Part shown: in pieces, positions 10,534 through 20,412 of the stretch
Numbering within the stretch: the first letter of the stretch is position 1
How the letters are laid out: each line of letters opens with the position of its first letter
NCBI GenBank assembly: GCA_025360015.1
Contig: JANYCZ010000037.1
Location: 94,871-158,870 of the forward strand
From: Verrucomicrobiota bacterium
GTDB taxonomy: Bacteria; Verrucomicrobiota; Verrucomicrobiia; Verrucomicrobiales; Verrucomicrobiaceae
DNA length: 64,000 nt
Reading direction: 5' to 3'
Notes under the pieces: model-generated
The model's input: the letters and a program-made list of their open reading frames with translations, nothing else
Databases searched by the model: none
What the model was told of the DNA's origin: nothing
Position numbers and translations under genes: made by a program

Positions 10534-10547
10534 GATGCACAGAAGCC

Positions 10548-13247
10548 TCATTTCTCATCCAGCCCACGGCGAATCCGATACTTGATCGCAAGCTGATGCG
10601 CCGGGGAATTGGCGAAGTTCAGGCCTTTGATGCGGTCAAGCTGCAGCAGGGCCACGCTTTGCACGGCGGGGTAGTAACTGTTGGTGTGGGCGACGTAGAG
10701 CAGGCGGGTGATGTAATCGAGCTGCAGGTTCTGGCGCATGATGCTCACCGGCTTGGCGGGATCATCTCCCGTACAGATGGCGGTGGTGAGCGAGTTCATG
10801 ACTTCATCCAGGCTGAGTTGGTTGCCATAGAGCGCGGTGTCCTCGATGCGCTTCAGCGTGTGTGCATGCAGGAGGTGGTCGAGCAGGGCATGCTGGATCT
10901 GGAAGATGCGGTCATGCAGCTTGGGGTCTTCACCTTCATCATGGTGGTCAAAGCCACGGCGCTGCATCTGCAGATGCGCGTAGAGCTCCGGCGGGGCGGC
11001 CAGTGCCTCCGGGGCGAAGGCGTACTTCGCGAGGGCGGCGAGGGCCTGGCGCTGCTTGTCCGCCTCCACCGGCTGGAACGGCGCGATGGCAGGGGCCTGC
11101 CCCTGCACGGCACGCTCCACATACACACCGCCGACATAGCGGGAGATGGCATTGAGCGAGCCGCTGGCCTCCTTTGTCAGCGAGGCAAAAGCCTGCGCCA
11201 CCTCCTGCCAGCTCTTGCCGGGATCAGACACATCTTTGAGGATGTTGGCGAGCTCGGTGCGCACGATGTCACAGCGCTGCTCGGCGTAGCTGATGGCGTC
11301 GCTGCTCATGTCATAGATCATGGCGCGGGGATCGATGGCCTTGCCGGGCGCGCGCATGTCATCGGCGTCATTGGCAAAGGCCAGCTCCGGTTGATGCGAG
11401 AGCACAGCGATGGCTTCCAGCCGCTTCGCATCCTCCACGGGATCTTCCAAAGACTCGCTGTAGCCGTAGTTGATCACCCAATGATCATACGGGCCGGGTT
11501 TGGTGGTGAAGTACTGCCCCTGCTTCACGCCTTTCGGCGCGATGTTGATCGGCGGGTAATCCATGACGGAGCCGGTGAGTCCTGTCTTCTCAGTGACTTC
11601 GGCATTGTGGATGTCCTTCAGGCTGTGGAGCATGCTGCCGCGGAAATTGTGGTTCAAGCCGAGCGTGTGGCCGACCTCATGCAGACAGAGGTAATAGAGC
11701 GATTCTTTGATGAGGCGGTCCATCTCCACGCGGTCGCTCTTTTGCAGGCGCAGCATGGTCTGGCCAAACAGGAGGCCATTGCGCGCGGAGTCGAAGGCAG
11801 CGCACAAAGTGGGATCAAAGGCCTTCGCCGCGTCCCCTGTCTCAGCCGCTGCGCCCAGATCCGCGAAGAGCTTCTTGGTGAGCAGACGCTTGGTGATGAA
11901 GCTGTACTCAAGCATGATGTCCGCGCCGATGATTTCACCCGTGCGCGGATTGGCAAAGCTGGGGCCGTAGCCGCCGAAGGGAGGTGCCACACTGCTGGTC
12001 CAGCGCAGCACGTTGTGCTCGATGTCATCTGCTCCCCACCTGGCATCATCGGGCTGCTGTTTCACGACCACCGCGTCTTTGAACCCGGCGGTTTCAAAGG
12101 CTTCATTCCACTTCAGCACGGAGGTGCGGATGGTGTCGCGAAATTCCACCGGCGTGGTGTTTTCAATCCAGAAGACAATCGGCTCCACGGGCTCACTCAG
12201 GGCCGTGCCGGGCTTCTGCTTCACCAGACGCCAGCGGTGAATCACGTCGCGGTACGGCGCGATGTCCGTGCTGGTCATGTCCGTGATTTGATGGGTGAAA
12301 TAGCCGATGCGCGGATCGTCCAGGCGCGGCTTGTAGTCGCTCTCGGGCATGGCGATGAGCGTGTGCTGCACCTGCACGGTGATGTAGCGCGCATTGGCCA
12401 CATCCGCCGCAGCGTCCCAGGTCGGAGTGGGATTTTCATACACGTACTCCGTCGTGATGGCAGTGTTCTTCGGGTAGCCGTTGATGCGCAGGATCTTGGA
12501 CTTGGATTCGGACAGCTTGCCGAGCACGGCCTTGTCTCCGCCGCTGTTACTGAGCTTGACCAGGGAGATGGTCTCACGCAGAAACCAACTCGTGCAGGGG
12601 ATGAGATAGCCCTCTTCATCCTCCGCCGCGATCACTTCACTGTTCAAGATGGCGCTGGTGGTGTTGGCCTTGGAAGCTTTGGCCAGCGCGCTTTGCGGAT
12701 CGAAATAGAGCTTGGTGTTTTGCTCGATGAGTTCGATGCGGTCAAAAATCTTGCGGATGGTGAACACCAGTGACTCACCGTACCGACCCCGGTTGTGACC
12801 GGAGGCCACCGGGCCATCCACGCTGTGATTGAAATAGATGAATTCAGGTCCGAACTGAGCCTTCGAGACAAACAGCCACGGCGCGCCGTGCTCGTGGTCC
12901 AGATAGGTGCGGAAGAGGCCGTCGATGCGCTTGAAGCTCTTGGTGAATTCCGCGACGGATTTGCGCTTCGGCTTGTCGCCCTCGCTGCTCTTGGTCAGCG
13001 TGGTGGTGGTGGCCTGCGGTGCTGCCGGGGCAGGGGCCGCCGCAGGTGCGGGGGGAGTGGAAGGGGCGGGCGGCGTCGGCGCAGGTGCGGGTTTGGCAGG
13101 CTCAGGCTTCGCGGGCTCGGGTTTCGGTTCCGGCTTTGGCTCTGGCTTGGCAGGGGTCGGCTTCGGCTCGGGTTTTGCGGGGGCCGCTGGCAGGCTGGAC
13201 AAAGGCAGGACTAAGGCTGAGCAAGCAATCAAGAGACGGCGGGACAT
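10548..13247 (-). CDS. Secreted zinc metalloprotease, metzincin type (DUF5117/DUF5118-like)
   Basis: The start is placed at the ATG at 13247 because it is directly followed by a signal peptide (MSRRLLIACSALVLPLSSLPA); a longer frame would add 18 residues that do not look coding. The protein is 899 residues. After the signal comes a Pro/Lys/Glu/Ala-rich linker (about residues 20-80), then a large DUF5117-like region, then a catalytic core with HEVGHTLGLNH at about residue 523, matching the metzincin HExxHxxGxxH zinc motif. A GSVMDYP segment fits the Met-turn. It is probably an exported or outer-membrane-associated protease; substrates are unknown. It is divergent from the DUF1549 gene, with 203 bp between the starts. 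Confidence 0.9.
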   Translation of the reverse strand: MSRRLLIACSALVLPLSSLPAAPAKPEPKPTPAKPEPKPEPKPEPAKPEPAKPAPAPTPPAPSTPPAPAAAPAPAAPQATTTTLTKSSEGDKPKRKSVAEFTKSFKRIDGLFRTYLDHEHGAPWLFVSKAQFGPEFIYFNHSVDGPVASGHNRGRYGESLVFTIRKIFDRIELIEQNTKLYFDPQSALAKASKANTTSAILNSEVIAAEDEEGYLIPCTSWFLRETISLVKLSNSGGDKAVLGKLSESKSKILRINGYPKNTAITTEYVYENPTPTWDAAADVANARYITVQVQHTLIAMPESDYKPRLDDPRIGYFTHQITDMTSTDIAPYRDVIHRWRLVKQKPGTALSEPVEPIVFWIENTTPVEFRDTIRTSVLKWNEAFETAGFKDAVVVKQQPDDARWGADDIEHNVLRWTSSVAPPFGGYGPSFANPRTGEIIGADIMLEYSFITKRLLTKKLFADLGAAAETGDAAKAFDPTLCAAFDSARNGLLFGQTMLRLQKSDRVEMDRLIKESLYYLCLHEVGHTLGLNHNFRGSMLHSLKDIHNAEVTEKTGLTGSVMDYPPINIAPKGVKQGQYFTTKPGPYDHWVINYGYSESLEDPVEDAKRLEAIAVLSHQPELAFANDADDMRAPGKAIDPRAMIYDMSSDAISYAEQRCDIVRTELANILKDVSDPGKSWQEVAQAFASLTKEASGSLNAISRYVGGVYVERAVQGQAPAIAPFQPVEADKQRQALAALAKYAFAPEALAAPPELYAHLQMQRRGFDHHDEGEDPKLHDRIFQIQHALLDHLLHAHTLKRIEDTALYGNQLSLDEVMNSLTTAICTGDDPAKPVSIMRQNLQLDYITRLLYVAHTNSYYPAVQSVALLQLDRIKGLNFANSPAHQLAIKYRIRRGLDEK

Positions 13248-13450
13248 GATCAGGGGAAAGGCTGGTGGTGGGATCGGGGAAATAGACAATACCTGACACA
13301 ACGTGCCAGTGGCGAGATCATTGTATAAAATTGTGGGATGCTGCTGCAGAGGCGGGATGTCATGCCAGTCATGATCCTTTGTTCACATTTAATGGCAAGA
13401 ATAGTCAAGGTCCTGCGTTTTCGCGGCTGGATCCCCCCTCCACCCCCTTC
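13248..13450. promoter_or_regulatory. Divergent intergenic region between metalloprotease and DUF1549 genes
   Basis: The 203 bp between two divergent starts should hold both promoters. A TATAAA-like box at 13324-13329 is the most AT-rich spot and could be a -10 for the plus-strand gene, but no good -35 is seen at the usual spacing. Neither start has a clear Shine-Dalgarno sequence. Confidence 0.3.
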
Positions 13451-15607
13451 ATGAAAGACCTCCGCCTCCTCCTCGCATGCCTGCTTGCCTCCGCCACGCT
13501 GCAAGCTGCTCCTTTGCCGGAAAGCCAGAAGATCGACCAGCTCCTCAGCCAGGACTGGGCGAAGGCCGGTCTGAAGCCGAACCCGCCTGCCAGCGACGAG
13601 GTGCTGGTGCGCCGTCTCTATCTCGACCTCGCCGGACGCATCCCCACGATTGAAGAAGCCAAGGCCTACACCACCTCGCAGGATTCGCAGAAGCGCGCCA
13701 AGCTCATCGACGCCTTGCTGGCCTCGGACGGCTACACCAGCCACATGTTCAACTACTGGGCCGATGTGCTGCGCCTCACCGACAACGTGAAAGGCCGCAT
13801 CACCGCCGAGGCCTACGAGGAGTGGCTCAAAAAGCAGCTCAAGGAGAACACGCCCTATGACAAGTTTGTGAAAAACCTCCTCACCACCGACGGCGGCGTG
13901 TGGGACAGCGGCAGCATCGGCTTCTGGCAGCGGGACGAAAACAAGCTCGACCACCTCGCCTACACCGTGCAGGTCTTTCTGGGCACCAGCATCGTCTGCG
14001 CCCAGTGCCACAACCACCCCTTCGACAAGTGGTCGCAGATGGACTACTATCACATGGCCGCCTTCACGTACGGCATGGACACCAAGAGCCGTGGCGTCGA
14101 TCTCAATCCGAAAAAGCCTGAAATCGACAAGAAAGTCCTCCAGGCCATGAGCGGCGCGGAGAAAAAAGCCTACCGGGAGAAGTATCAGGCAGAGAGAAAA
14201 GCTGAGGAAGCCAAGGTCAACCGAGAGGACATGCAGCAGGTCAAGCGTGCCATGCAGGACGTCATGAAGCCGCTGCGCTACACCAGCGCCGAGTGGCAGG
14301 ATGGCAAGCTCCCCAGCCTCCCCTCCGACTACAAATACCCTGACGCCAAGCCCGGCGAGAAGGTCGAGGCGAAGACCCTCTTTGGCAAAGATGCCGTGAT
14401 CAAGCCCGGTGAAAACCGCCTTGATGCCTTCGCCGACTGGATGACCAGCCCGGAGAATCCGCGCTTCACCGCCGTCATCGCCAATCGCATGTGGAAGAAA
14501 GCCTTCGGCGTCGGCTTGATCGAGCCCGTCGATGAACTGACCGACAGCACCGTCGCCAGCAATCCGGCGCTGATGGACTACCTCGGCCAGCTCATGATCG
14601 AGAAGCAATACTCGCTCAAATCCTTCCTGCGGATTCTTTACAATACGGACACCTACCAGCGTGCCGCCACCACACAGGAAGTCCCCCTCGGCGAGACCTA
14701 CCACTTCACCGGACCCATCCTGCGCCGTATGAGCGCCGAGCAGATCTGGGACTCCTTTGTCACGCTCTCCAAGGGCAACGTGGACGACACCGTGGATGAC
14801 GAGAACGCCCGCCTGCACCACTATCTCGACGATCTCTCCATGTTCCTCGGCACCGTCAAATCCAAAGGCGCGGAAGGCCTGGTACAGATCGCCAAGGAGG
14901 GCCGGGCCAAGCTGAATGCAAATCAAAAGCAGATCGACGCGCTGAAGGCCAAACTCGAGTCCGACAAAAAGAAAGGCATCGACACCACCGCCGCCACCAA
15001 AGCACTCGCCAAAGAAGCCAGCACGCTGCGCAAAGCTTCCGAGAAGGACATTCTCGTGGCCCTGCTCGGCAAAGACCGCGCGGATGATCTGCGCCAGGGC
15101 TATCACCCCGAAAAGCCTGACAAGGAGAAGCGCCCTGAGATCGACCGCAAGACACTCGAAAACATGACCAAGGAGCAGCGCAAGGAATTCGTGAAAGCCT
15201 ACCAGCGCGGCAGCAGCCGCAAGGACGGCCTGGGCCTCACCTCCCGCGCCTCCGAGCAGCCCAGCCCCGCACGCCCCGGCACCTTTCTGCGCACCTTTGG
15301 CCAGAGCGATCGCGAGCTCATCCAAAACGCCAGCGACGACGCCTCCGTGCCGCAGGCCCTCACGCTGCTCAACGGCCCTGCTGCGGATGTGATCAACAAC
15401 CCCGCTTCCAAATTGAATCAAGCCATCGCGCAGGCCGGCTCCCCCGCGCTGAAGATTAACACCCTTTATCAGGCGCTCCTCAGCCGCGCCCCCACGGCCG
15501 GAGAGCAGGCCATCCTCGACACCGTCATCAAGGAGCGCGGAGACAAAGCCGTGGACGATGTCACCCACGCGCTCATCACCGGCTCGCAGTTCCTCTTCGT
15601 CCAATAA
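13451..15607 (+). CDS. DUF1549/DUF1553 (PSCyt2-PSD1) exported protein
   Basis: The ATG at 13451 is chosen because a signal peptide follows at once (MKDLRLLLACLLASATLQA). The protein is 718 residues. The N-terminal half is a DUF1549 domain (LYLDLAGRIPT, a C-A-Q-C-H-N-H-P-F-D motif near residue 183). The C-terminal half is DUF1553 (MTSPENPRFTAVIANRMWK, TFGQSDRE). Between and after these are Lys/Glu-rich, coiled-coil-like stretches. Such proteins are abundant in Planctomycetes and Verrucomicrobia and are usually paired with a DUF1501 protein, as here. The C-x2-C-H segment resembles a haem site but haem binding is unproven. Biochemical function is unknown; roles in polysaccharide or sulfatase systems have been suggested from context in other genomes. 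Confidence 0.92.
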   Translation: MKDLRLLLACLLASATLQAAPLPESQKIDQLLSQDWAKAGLKPNPPASDEVLVRRLYLDLAGRIPTIEEAKAYTTSQDSQKRAKLIDALLASDGYTSHMFNYWADVLRLTDNVKGRITAEAYEEWLKKQLKENTPYDKFVKNLLTTDGGVWDSGSIGFWQRDENKLDHLAYTVQVFLGTSIVCAQCHNHPFDKWSQMDYYHMAAFTYGMDTKSRGVDLNPKKPEIDKKVLQAMSGAEKKAYREKYQAERKAEEAKVNREDMQQVKRAMQDVMKPLRYTSAEWQDGKLPSLPSDYKYPDAKPGEKVEAKTLFGKDAVIKPGENRLDAFADWMTSPENPRFTAVIANRMWKKAFGVGLIEPVDELTDSTVASNPALMDYLGQLMIEKQYSLKSFLRILYNTDTYQRAATTQEVPLGETYHFTGPILRRMSAEQIWDSFVTLSKGNVDDTVDDENARLHHYLDDLSMFLGTVKSKGAEGLVQIAKEGRAKLNANQKQIDALKAKLESDKKKGIDTTAATKALAKEASTLRKASEKDILVALLGKDRADDLRQGYHPEKPDKEKRPEIDRKTLENMTKEQRKEFVKAYQRGSSRKDGLGLTSRASEQPSPARPGTFLRTFGQSDRELIQNASDDASVPQALTLLNGPAADVINNPASKLNQAIAQAGSPALKINTLYQALLSRAPTAGEQAILDTVIKERGDKAVDDVTHALITGSQFLFVQ

Positions 15608-15638
15608 TCCTCACGCCCCATCCTCATGCCCCATCCTC

Positions 15639-16934
15639 ATGAAAGACCTCCTCAATTCCTGTGACGATGTCACCCGCCGTGACTTTGCCAAAACCATCGC
15701 CAAGACCTGCCTTGGCGTCTCGGTGATGAGCGCCCTGTCGCCGCGCGCCTTTGCCGCGTTCGAAGGCTCCAGCAAGGCCAAGCAGGCCGCCACGGCCAAG
15801 CGCGTCATCTACCTCTACATGTCCGGCGGCATGACGCACCTAGACACTTTTGGCTGCGTGCCCGGCGCGGACACCATGGGCGGCACCAAGACCATCCCCA
15901 CCAGCGCGGAAGGCGTGCAGATCGGCGAGCTTCTGCCGCACACCGCGAAGATGATGCATCGCGGTGCCATCATCAATTCGCTCTCTTCCTCCCAGGGCGC
16001 GCATGCGCAGGGGAACTACTATCAGCATACCAGCTACACCATGCGCGGTGCCACGCGCCATCCTACCATGGGCGCGTGGATGCAGAAGTTTCAGGGCAAG
16101 GGCAATGCCGATCTCCCCGGCTCCGTCATCATCACCAGCGACAGCAAGCACCCCGGCGGTGGTTTCTTCGAGGCCGCCTGCCAGCCGCTCGTCCTCAATG
16201 ATCCCGCCCGTGGCCTGCAAAACAGCCGCCGCCCCGGCTCACTCAGCGAAGGCGACTTCGACTACCGCCTCGGCCTCTCCGCCAAGCTCGACCAAGGCTT
16301 CCAGCAGGCCTACAACTACAAGAACGTCAAAGCCTACGCCGACGTCTATAAGGATGCCATCCAGGTGATGAAGAGCGAAGACCTCGACGCCTTTGACCTC
16401 AGCAAGGAATCCGCCGAAACGCATGCCGAATATGGCGATGGCAACTTCGCCCAGGGTTGCCTCCTCGCCCGCCGCCTCATCGAGCACGGCGTCCGCTTTG
16501 TGGAAGTGAATCTCGGCGGCTGGGATATGCACCAGGACATCGGTGCCCGCCTGCCCGAACGCTGCGGCGATCTCGACCGCGCCCTCGGCACACTTCTCAC
16601 CGATCTCCAGCGTCGCGGCCTGCTGGACGACACCCTCGTCGTCCTCACCTCCGAATTTGGCCGCACTCCCAAGATCAATCAAAACGACGGCCGCGACCAC
16701 TACCCGAAAGCCTTCAGCTCCGTCCTCTGGGGCGGCGGCATCGCCGGTGGCCAGGTCTATGGCAAGACCGACAAAGGCATCGAGGTCACCGAAAACAAAG
16801 TCAGCGTCCCCGACTTCAACGCCACCATCGCCTACGCCCTCGGCCTCCCGCTCGACCTCGTGCTGTATTCGGGCACAAAGCGTCCTTTCACCGTGACCGA
16901 CAAGGGGCAGCCCCTCACTAGCTTGTTTGGGTAA
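15639..16934 (+). CDS. DUF1501 family Tat-exported protein
   Basis: The ATG at 15639 gives a 431-residue protein starting MKDLLNSC and then TRRDFAKT, a twin-arginine export signal followed by a hydrophobic stretch ending in A-F-A. The body matches DUF1501, a family related to alkaline-phosphatase/sulfatase folds: YLYMSGGMTHLDTFG near the start, GGWDMHQD in the middle, and TSEFGRTPKIN with GRDHYPKAFS near the end. It starts 31 nt after the DUF1549/1553 gene and is surely its operon partner. Periplasmic location is inferred; the reaction is unknown. Confidence 0.92.
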   Translation: MKDLLNSCDDVTRRDFAKTIAKTCLGVSVMSALSPRAFAAFEGSSKAKQAATAKRVIYLYMSGGMTHLDTFGCVPGADTMGGTKTIPTSAEGVQIGELLPHTAKMMHRGAIINSLSSSQGAHAQGNYYQHTSYTMRGATRHPTMGAWMQKFQGKGNADLPGSVIITSDSKHPGGGFFEAACQPLVLNDPARGLQNSRRPGSLSEGDFDYRLGLSAKLDQGFQQAYNYKNVKAYADVYKDAIQVMKSEDLDAFDLSKESAETHAEYGDGNFAQGCLLARRLIEHGVRFVEVNLGGWDMHQDIGARLPERCGDLDRALGTLLTDLQRRGLLDDTLVVLTSEFGRTPKINQNDGRDHYPKAFSSVLWGGGIAGGQVYGKTDKGIEVTENKVSVPDFNATIAYALGLPLDLVLYSGTKRPFTVTDKGQPLTSLFG

Positions 16935-16937
16935 AGC

Positions 16938-16960
16938 AACCCAGTTGCGCCGCAACGGTT
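16938..16960 (+). terminator. Hairpin just after the DUF1501 gene
   Basis: GTTGCGCCGCAAC (16944-16956) is a tight stem, extended by AACC at 16938-16941 and GGTT at 16957-16960 across a small bulge. It begins 3 nt past the DUF1501 stop and is followed by a T-rich stretch, so it is a plausible terminator between convergent genes. Confidence 0.45.
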
Positions 16961-17018
16961 CAGGCCTTTCTTCACCGGGTATCTTCAAGGAAGGGGCGGC
17001 CTTGGTGCAGGCAGATCT

Positions 17019-17465
17019 TCAGGGCTTGCTTCGAGGCTGCAATGGATTGATCCAGCGCAGACCGGGGAATTTGGCAAAGTCGGTGTCGCATGAAGCGAGT
17101 TCAAGATCGTGCTCAATCGCCAAGGCCGCCAGATGGGCATCTGTGACAAGGTTGCCCTTGGCATTGGTTGCGTTGCAAATCGTTTCAAAATGATGCACAT
17201 GGCCAGGGCCCGGTTCGATGAGCCGAACAGCGGGCAGGGACAGCCACGTTTTAACCAGATGCAGAGCCTCCTCAACCGAACGCGGTGAGGCGATGATTCG
17301 GGGATTTGTGATGATGCGGACAAAGGCGACCAAGGAGAACCAGTTCAGCGCCACGGAGCCTGGGTGGCCGTTGAAAGTTTCCTGAACCCATGTCTTTGCC
17401 TCGAGGTGCAAAGGAGCGTCTGCATTGACCGCGTAGATGAGCAAGTTGGCGTCAAGGAAGATCAT
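17019..17465 (-). CDS. PIN-domain RNase toxin (VapC-like)
   Basis: 148 residues, the usual VapC length. PIN signatures are visible: FLDANLLIYAV at residues 3-13 with the first Asp, a central acidic segment SVEEALHL, VTDAHLAALAIEH with the third acidic residue, and SCDTDFAKFPGL at the end. Family members cleave RNA, often tRNA or rRNA, when freed from antitoxin. It starts 6 nt after the stop of the upstream 77-residue gene, so the two form one transcript. The target is unknown. Confidence 0.88.
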   Translation of the reverse strand: MIFLDANLLIYAVNADAPLHLEAKTWVQETFNGHPGSVALNWFSLVAFVRIITNPRIIASPRSVEEALHLVKTWLSLPAVRLIEPGPGHVHHFETICNATNAKGNLVTDAHLAALAIEHDLELASCDTDFAKFPGLRWINPLQPRSKP

Positions 17466-17471
17466 GGCTGG

Positions 17472-17705
17472 TTACTCGGACATGTCATCTTCATCCACAT
17501 GAGCCAGCTTCGTCAGATCCAGTCCTGCGCGCACTCCAAGATTCCAGCTCGGCAGTGTGTAGGGTTCACGCTTCGGCATGACTGATCTGTCCGATTTCTT
17601 GCGGGCCAGTTTCAGCATCTCCAGCAGCGCACGCTGAATGCTCTGTGCATCCTCAGGTTCGAGGGCTTCAATCTCTTTTTCGAGGTTTAGGGCTATGGAA
17701 CTCAT
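17472..17705 (-). CDS. Putative VapB-like antitoxin
   Basis: 77 residues, starting MSSIALNLEKEIEAL and ending in an acidic VDEDDMSE tail. It directly precedes the PIN toxin gene with a 6-nt gap, the standard antitoxin-first order. The central helix is rich in Lys/Arg and the C-terminus carries PSWNLG, as in toxin-wrapping tails. No confident DNA-binding fold is read; assignment rests mainly on position, size and charge. Confidence 0.75.
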   Translation of the reverse strand: MSSIALNLEKEIEALEPEDAQSIQRALLEMLKLARKKSDRSVMPKREPYTLPSWNLGVRAGLDLTKLAHVDEDDMSE

Positions 17706-17830
17706 GGCTCAAAGTATCTCCAATTCATCTTCGGGTGTCAATCGCGCTTCGTGGTGGCGAAGCTCAGAAAGGAAGATGATATAAGGCACAACTCATGCGA
17801 GAAGCAGGGGTTTGCACACGATTTGAATCC

Positions 17831-20374
17831 ATGCGCCTGCTTTTCGTTTTCGCTTTTCTCGCAGCTTCGATCTTTACGGGGGCTCATGCCCAGCAGATCG
17901 ACCTCGAAAAGATCTTCGAGGAGAAAAACCTCGGGCCGGTGACCGAGCTGCTGGCGCATGGGGATTACGAACTGGTCGCGCGCATTGGCGAGGCGGCGGC
18001 AGGGAAGGGGCTGAAGTCGCCGGACTGGCGGATTCTGCGGTTCAAGGCGTTGCGTGAGATGGGGCACATTGAGCAGGCGCTGGACGAGACGGGGAAGGCG
18101 CTGGTGGTATTTCCCGGTCAGTTTGAAATCCTCCTGCTGCGCCATGATCTGGCGCAGATGCTGGGCCGGGCGGATTTGGCGGCTGCGGCATTGAAGGGGC
18201 TCAATGAGGCCGCGAAAACCAAGGCCGCGAAGGATCGTACCGCCATGGAGTCGGTAATGCTGGGCCGGGCTGCCTTGATGCTCGGGGCCGATGCGCAGAA
18301 AGTAACCGCGCAATATTTCAAACTAGCGCAGGGCAAAGATGCGAAGCTGGAAGCCGCGTATCTGGCCGAAGGAAATCTCGCGCTGGACAAAGACGATGCG
18401 CAGCGCGCGGCAGATGTGTTTCGTGCCGGACTGAAGGCGCATGGCGAGACGGCGGACTTGCGCCTCGGCTTGGCCAGAGCGTTTCAATCCAGTGATCGCG
18501 AGAAGGCGGCAGAGAGCTTGAAGCAGGCGCTTGAACTCAATCCTCATCATGCCGCAGCTCACTTGCTGCGTGCGGAGCAGCTCATCGGCGGTGAAAAATT
18601 CATCGAAGCCGAGGCGGCCATTCAGCAGGTGCTCGATCTGGATGGGAAGCAACCGGTGGCATGGTCGCTGCGGGCCGTGGTGGCTTATCTGTTTCAGGCT
18701 GATGCAGGCAAAATGGAGGACGCACGACGGCACGCGCTGGAGCGCTGGGGCAGGAACCCCGAGGTGGACAACACCATCGGACGCTGTTTGTCGCGGGCCT
18801 ACCGCTTTGCCGAAAGCGCCGCACGCCAGCGTCAGTCGCTGGAGTTTGATCCCAAATATCTGTCGGCCAAAGTACAGCTCTGCCATGACCTGCTGCGCCT
18901 CGGTGAAGAAGCGGAGGCGTGGAAGCTCGCCGAAGTCATTCGCAAAGAAGATGGCTACAACATTCAGGCCCACAATCTGGCAAAGCTGGAGAAAGAGATG
19001 AACGGCTACACCACGCAGACCTTCGAGGACTTCATCTTGAAAATGCCCAAGCGCGACTGGCCCATCTATGGCGCACGTGCGCTCGCGCTGCTGCGGGATG
19101 CGAAGACAACCCTCGGTGCCAAATACGGCATGGACTTGCAGCGGCCGGTGCTGGTGGAGTTCTTCGGCGCGCAGCAGGATTTCGCCATCCGCACCTTCGG
19201 CGCGCTGGGCGGGCAGGGTATGCTGGGCGTCTGCTTTGGCACCGTGGTGACGATGAACAGCCCCGGCAGTCTTGCGCATGGCCGCAACAACTGGGAGAGC
19301 ACCCTGTGGCATGAGTTCTGCCATGTGATCACCCTGACGGTGACCAAGAACCGCATGCCGCGATGGCTCAGCGAAGGCATCAGCGTCCATGAAGAACGCC
19401 AGCGCGATCCCGCCTGGGGCATGTGGATGAATGACAAGTTTCGCGAGATGGTGCTCGATGATGAAACGCTCACGCCACTGACGCGTCTCAGTGGTGCCTT
19501 CATGGCACCCAAGACGCAAGACCACCTGATGTTTGCCTACTATGAGTCGAGCCAGGCGGTGGAGTTTCTGCTGGAGAAATTCGGCAAGGACAAGTTCCAG
19601 GGCATCCTGCATGAACTCGCCGCCGGCAAGCGCATCAATGATGCCATTGCCGCAAACGTGGGCGGCATTGAAGAGGTGGAGAAGCAGTTCTCCCAATACA
19701 TCATTGCCAAGGCCAAAAACTTTGGCCCCAAGGCCGACTGGGAAGAGCCCAAGCCCGAGGAGTTGAATCCCTTCGACGCGGGTTCATTCACCGAGTACTT
19801 GAAGAAGCGTCCCAGCAACCTCTGGGCGCTGCGCAAGGAAGCTGAAGCACGCATTCAGGCCAAGCAGTGGGCCGAGGTGCTGCCAATGGCCGACAAGCTG
19901 ATCGAGCTGCTGCCAGACAGCTATGACGGCGACAGCGGCTACGCGCTGAAGGTGCAGGCGCTGCGGCAGATGAAACGCACGGATGAAGAAACCGCCGTCC
20001 TCCGCCAGATCGCCGCGAAATCATCGAGCGCGCAAAGCACCTTCCTGCGCTTGATCGAGCTCGATGTGCCGGCCAAGCGCTGGCCCGAAGTGAAAGCCAA
20101 TGCCCAGCGTTCGACTGCACTGAACCCGTTCCTCGTGACACCGCAAAGAGCCCTGGCCGATGCCTTCGCTGCCTTGAATGAAGCGCCCGAGGCGATTGCC
20201 GCGTATGAGCGCGTCCTCGTGCTCGACCCCAGCGGCGGGGCGCAGACGCACTTCAAGCTCGCTGAATTGCTGCGAGCATCCGACGCCGCAAAAGCGAAAA
20301 AGCACCTGCTGGATTCGCTGGCGCTCGCTCCACGCAACCGCGAAGGTCTGGCGCTGCTGCAGGAGTGGAAGTGA
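17831..20374 (+). CDS. TPR-repeat peptidase with gluzincin (peptidase MA-like) domain
   Basis: The ATG at 17831 is preferred because a signal peptide follows (MRLLFVFAFLAASIFTGAHA). The 847-residue protein has TPR-like helical repeats at about residues 20-390, a metallopeptidase-like domain at about 400-640 with LWHEFCHVIT near residue 494 (HExxH) and a downstream WLSEGISVHEE supplying the third zinc ligand, and more TPRs at about 660-847. This layout fits the peptidase MA family. It is likely periplasmic; substrate unknown. The small gene that follows begins 38 nt downstream. Confidence 0.85.
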   Translation: MRLLFVFAFLAASIFTGAHAQQIDLEKIFEEKNLGPVTELLAHGDYELVARIGEAAAGKGLKSPDWRILRFKALREMGHIEQALDETGKALVVFPGQFEILLLRHDLAQMLGRADLAAAALKGLNEAAKTKAAKDRTAMESVMLGRAALMLGADAQKVTAQYFKLAQGKDAKLEAAYLAEGNLALDKDDAQRAADVFRAGLKAHGETADLRLGLARAFQSSDREKAAESLKQALELNPHHAAAHLLRAEQLIGGEKFIEAEAAIQQVLDLDGKQPVAWSLRAVVAYLFQADAGKMEDARRHALERWGRNPEVDNTIGRCLSRAYRFAESAARQRQSLEFDPKYLSAKVQLCHDLLRLGEEAEAWKLAEVIRKEDGYNIQAHNLAKLEKEMNGYTTQTFEDFILKMPKRDWPIYGARALALLRDAKTTLGAKYGMDLQRPVLVEFFGAQQDFAIRTFGALGGQGMLGVCFGTVVTMNSPGSLAHGRNNWESTLWHEFCHVITLTVTKNRMPRWLSEGISVHEERQRDPAWGMWMNDKFREMVLDDETLTPLTRLSGAFMAPKTQDHLMFAYYESSQAVEFLLEKFGKDKFQGILHELAAGKRINDAIAANVGGIEEVEKQFSQYIIAKAKNFGPKADWEEPKPEELNPFDAGSFTEYLKKRPSNLWALRKEAEARIQAKQWAEVLPMADKLIELLPDSYDGDSGYALKVQALRQMKRTDEETAVLRQIAAKSSSAQSTFLRLIELDVPAKRWPEVKANAQRSTALNPFLVTPQRALADAFAALNEAPEAIAAYERVLVLDPSGGAQTHFKLAELLRASDAAKAKKHLLDSLALAPRNREGLALLQEWK

Positions 20375-20412
20375 AATGCCGAAAGGCGAACCTCAAAGTC
20401 TCGAACAATCAC

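Larger units (their letters stand above)
10119..10547. other. 429-bp intergenic region with two inverted repeats
   Basis: No credible gene is seen between the nitrilase-family start and the metalloprotease stop, both on the minus strand. The region holds the 13-bp inverted repeat at 10231-10291 and the hairpin at 10514-10533, which share a CCGCAGAGG core. The nitrilase-gene promoter should lie in its left part, but no clear -35/-10 pair stands out. Confidence 0.6.

Noticed and set aside
10515..12773. A 752-residue plus-strand open frame opposite the metalloprotease
   Set aside because: The minus strand has the zinc motif and Met-turn; the opposite frame is a shadow.
13250..15604. A 784-residue open frame on the minus strand opposite the DUF1549/1553 gene
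   Set aside because: The plus strand has a clear signal peptide and family motifs; the antisense frame is a by-product of GC-rich codon use.
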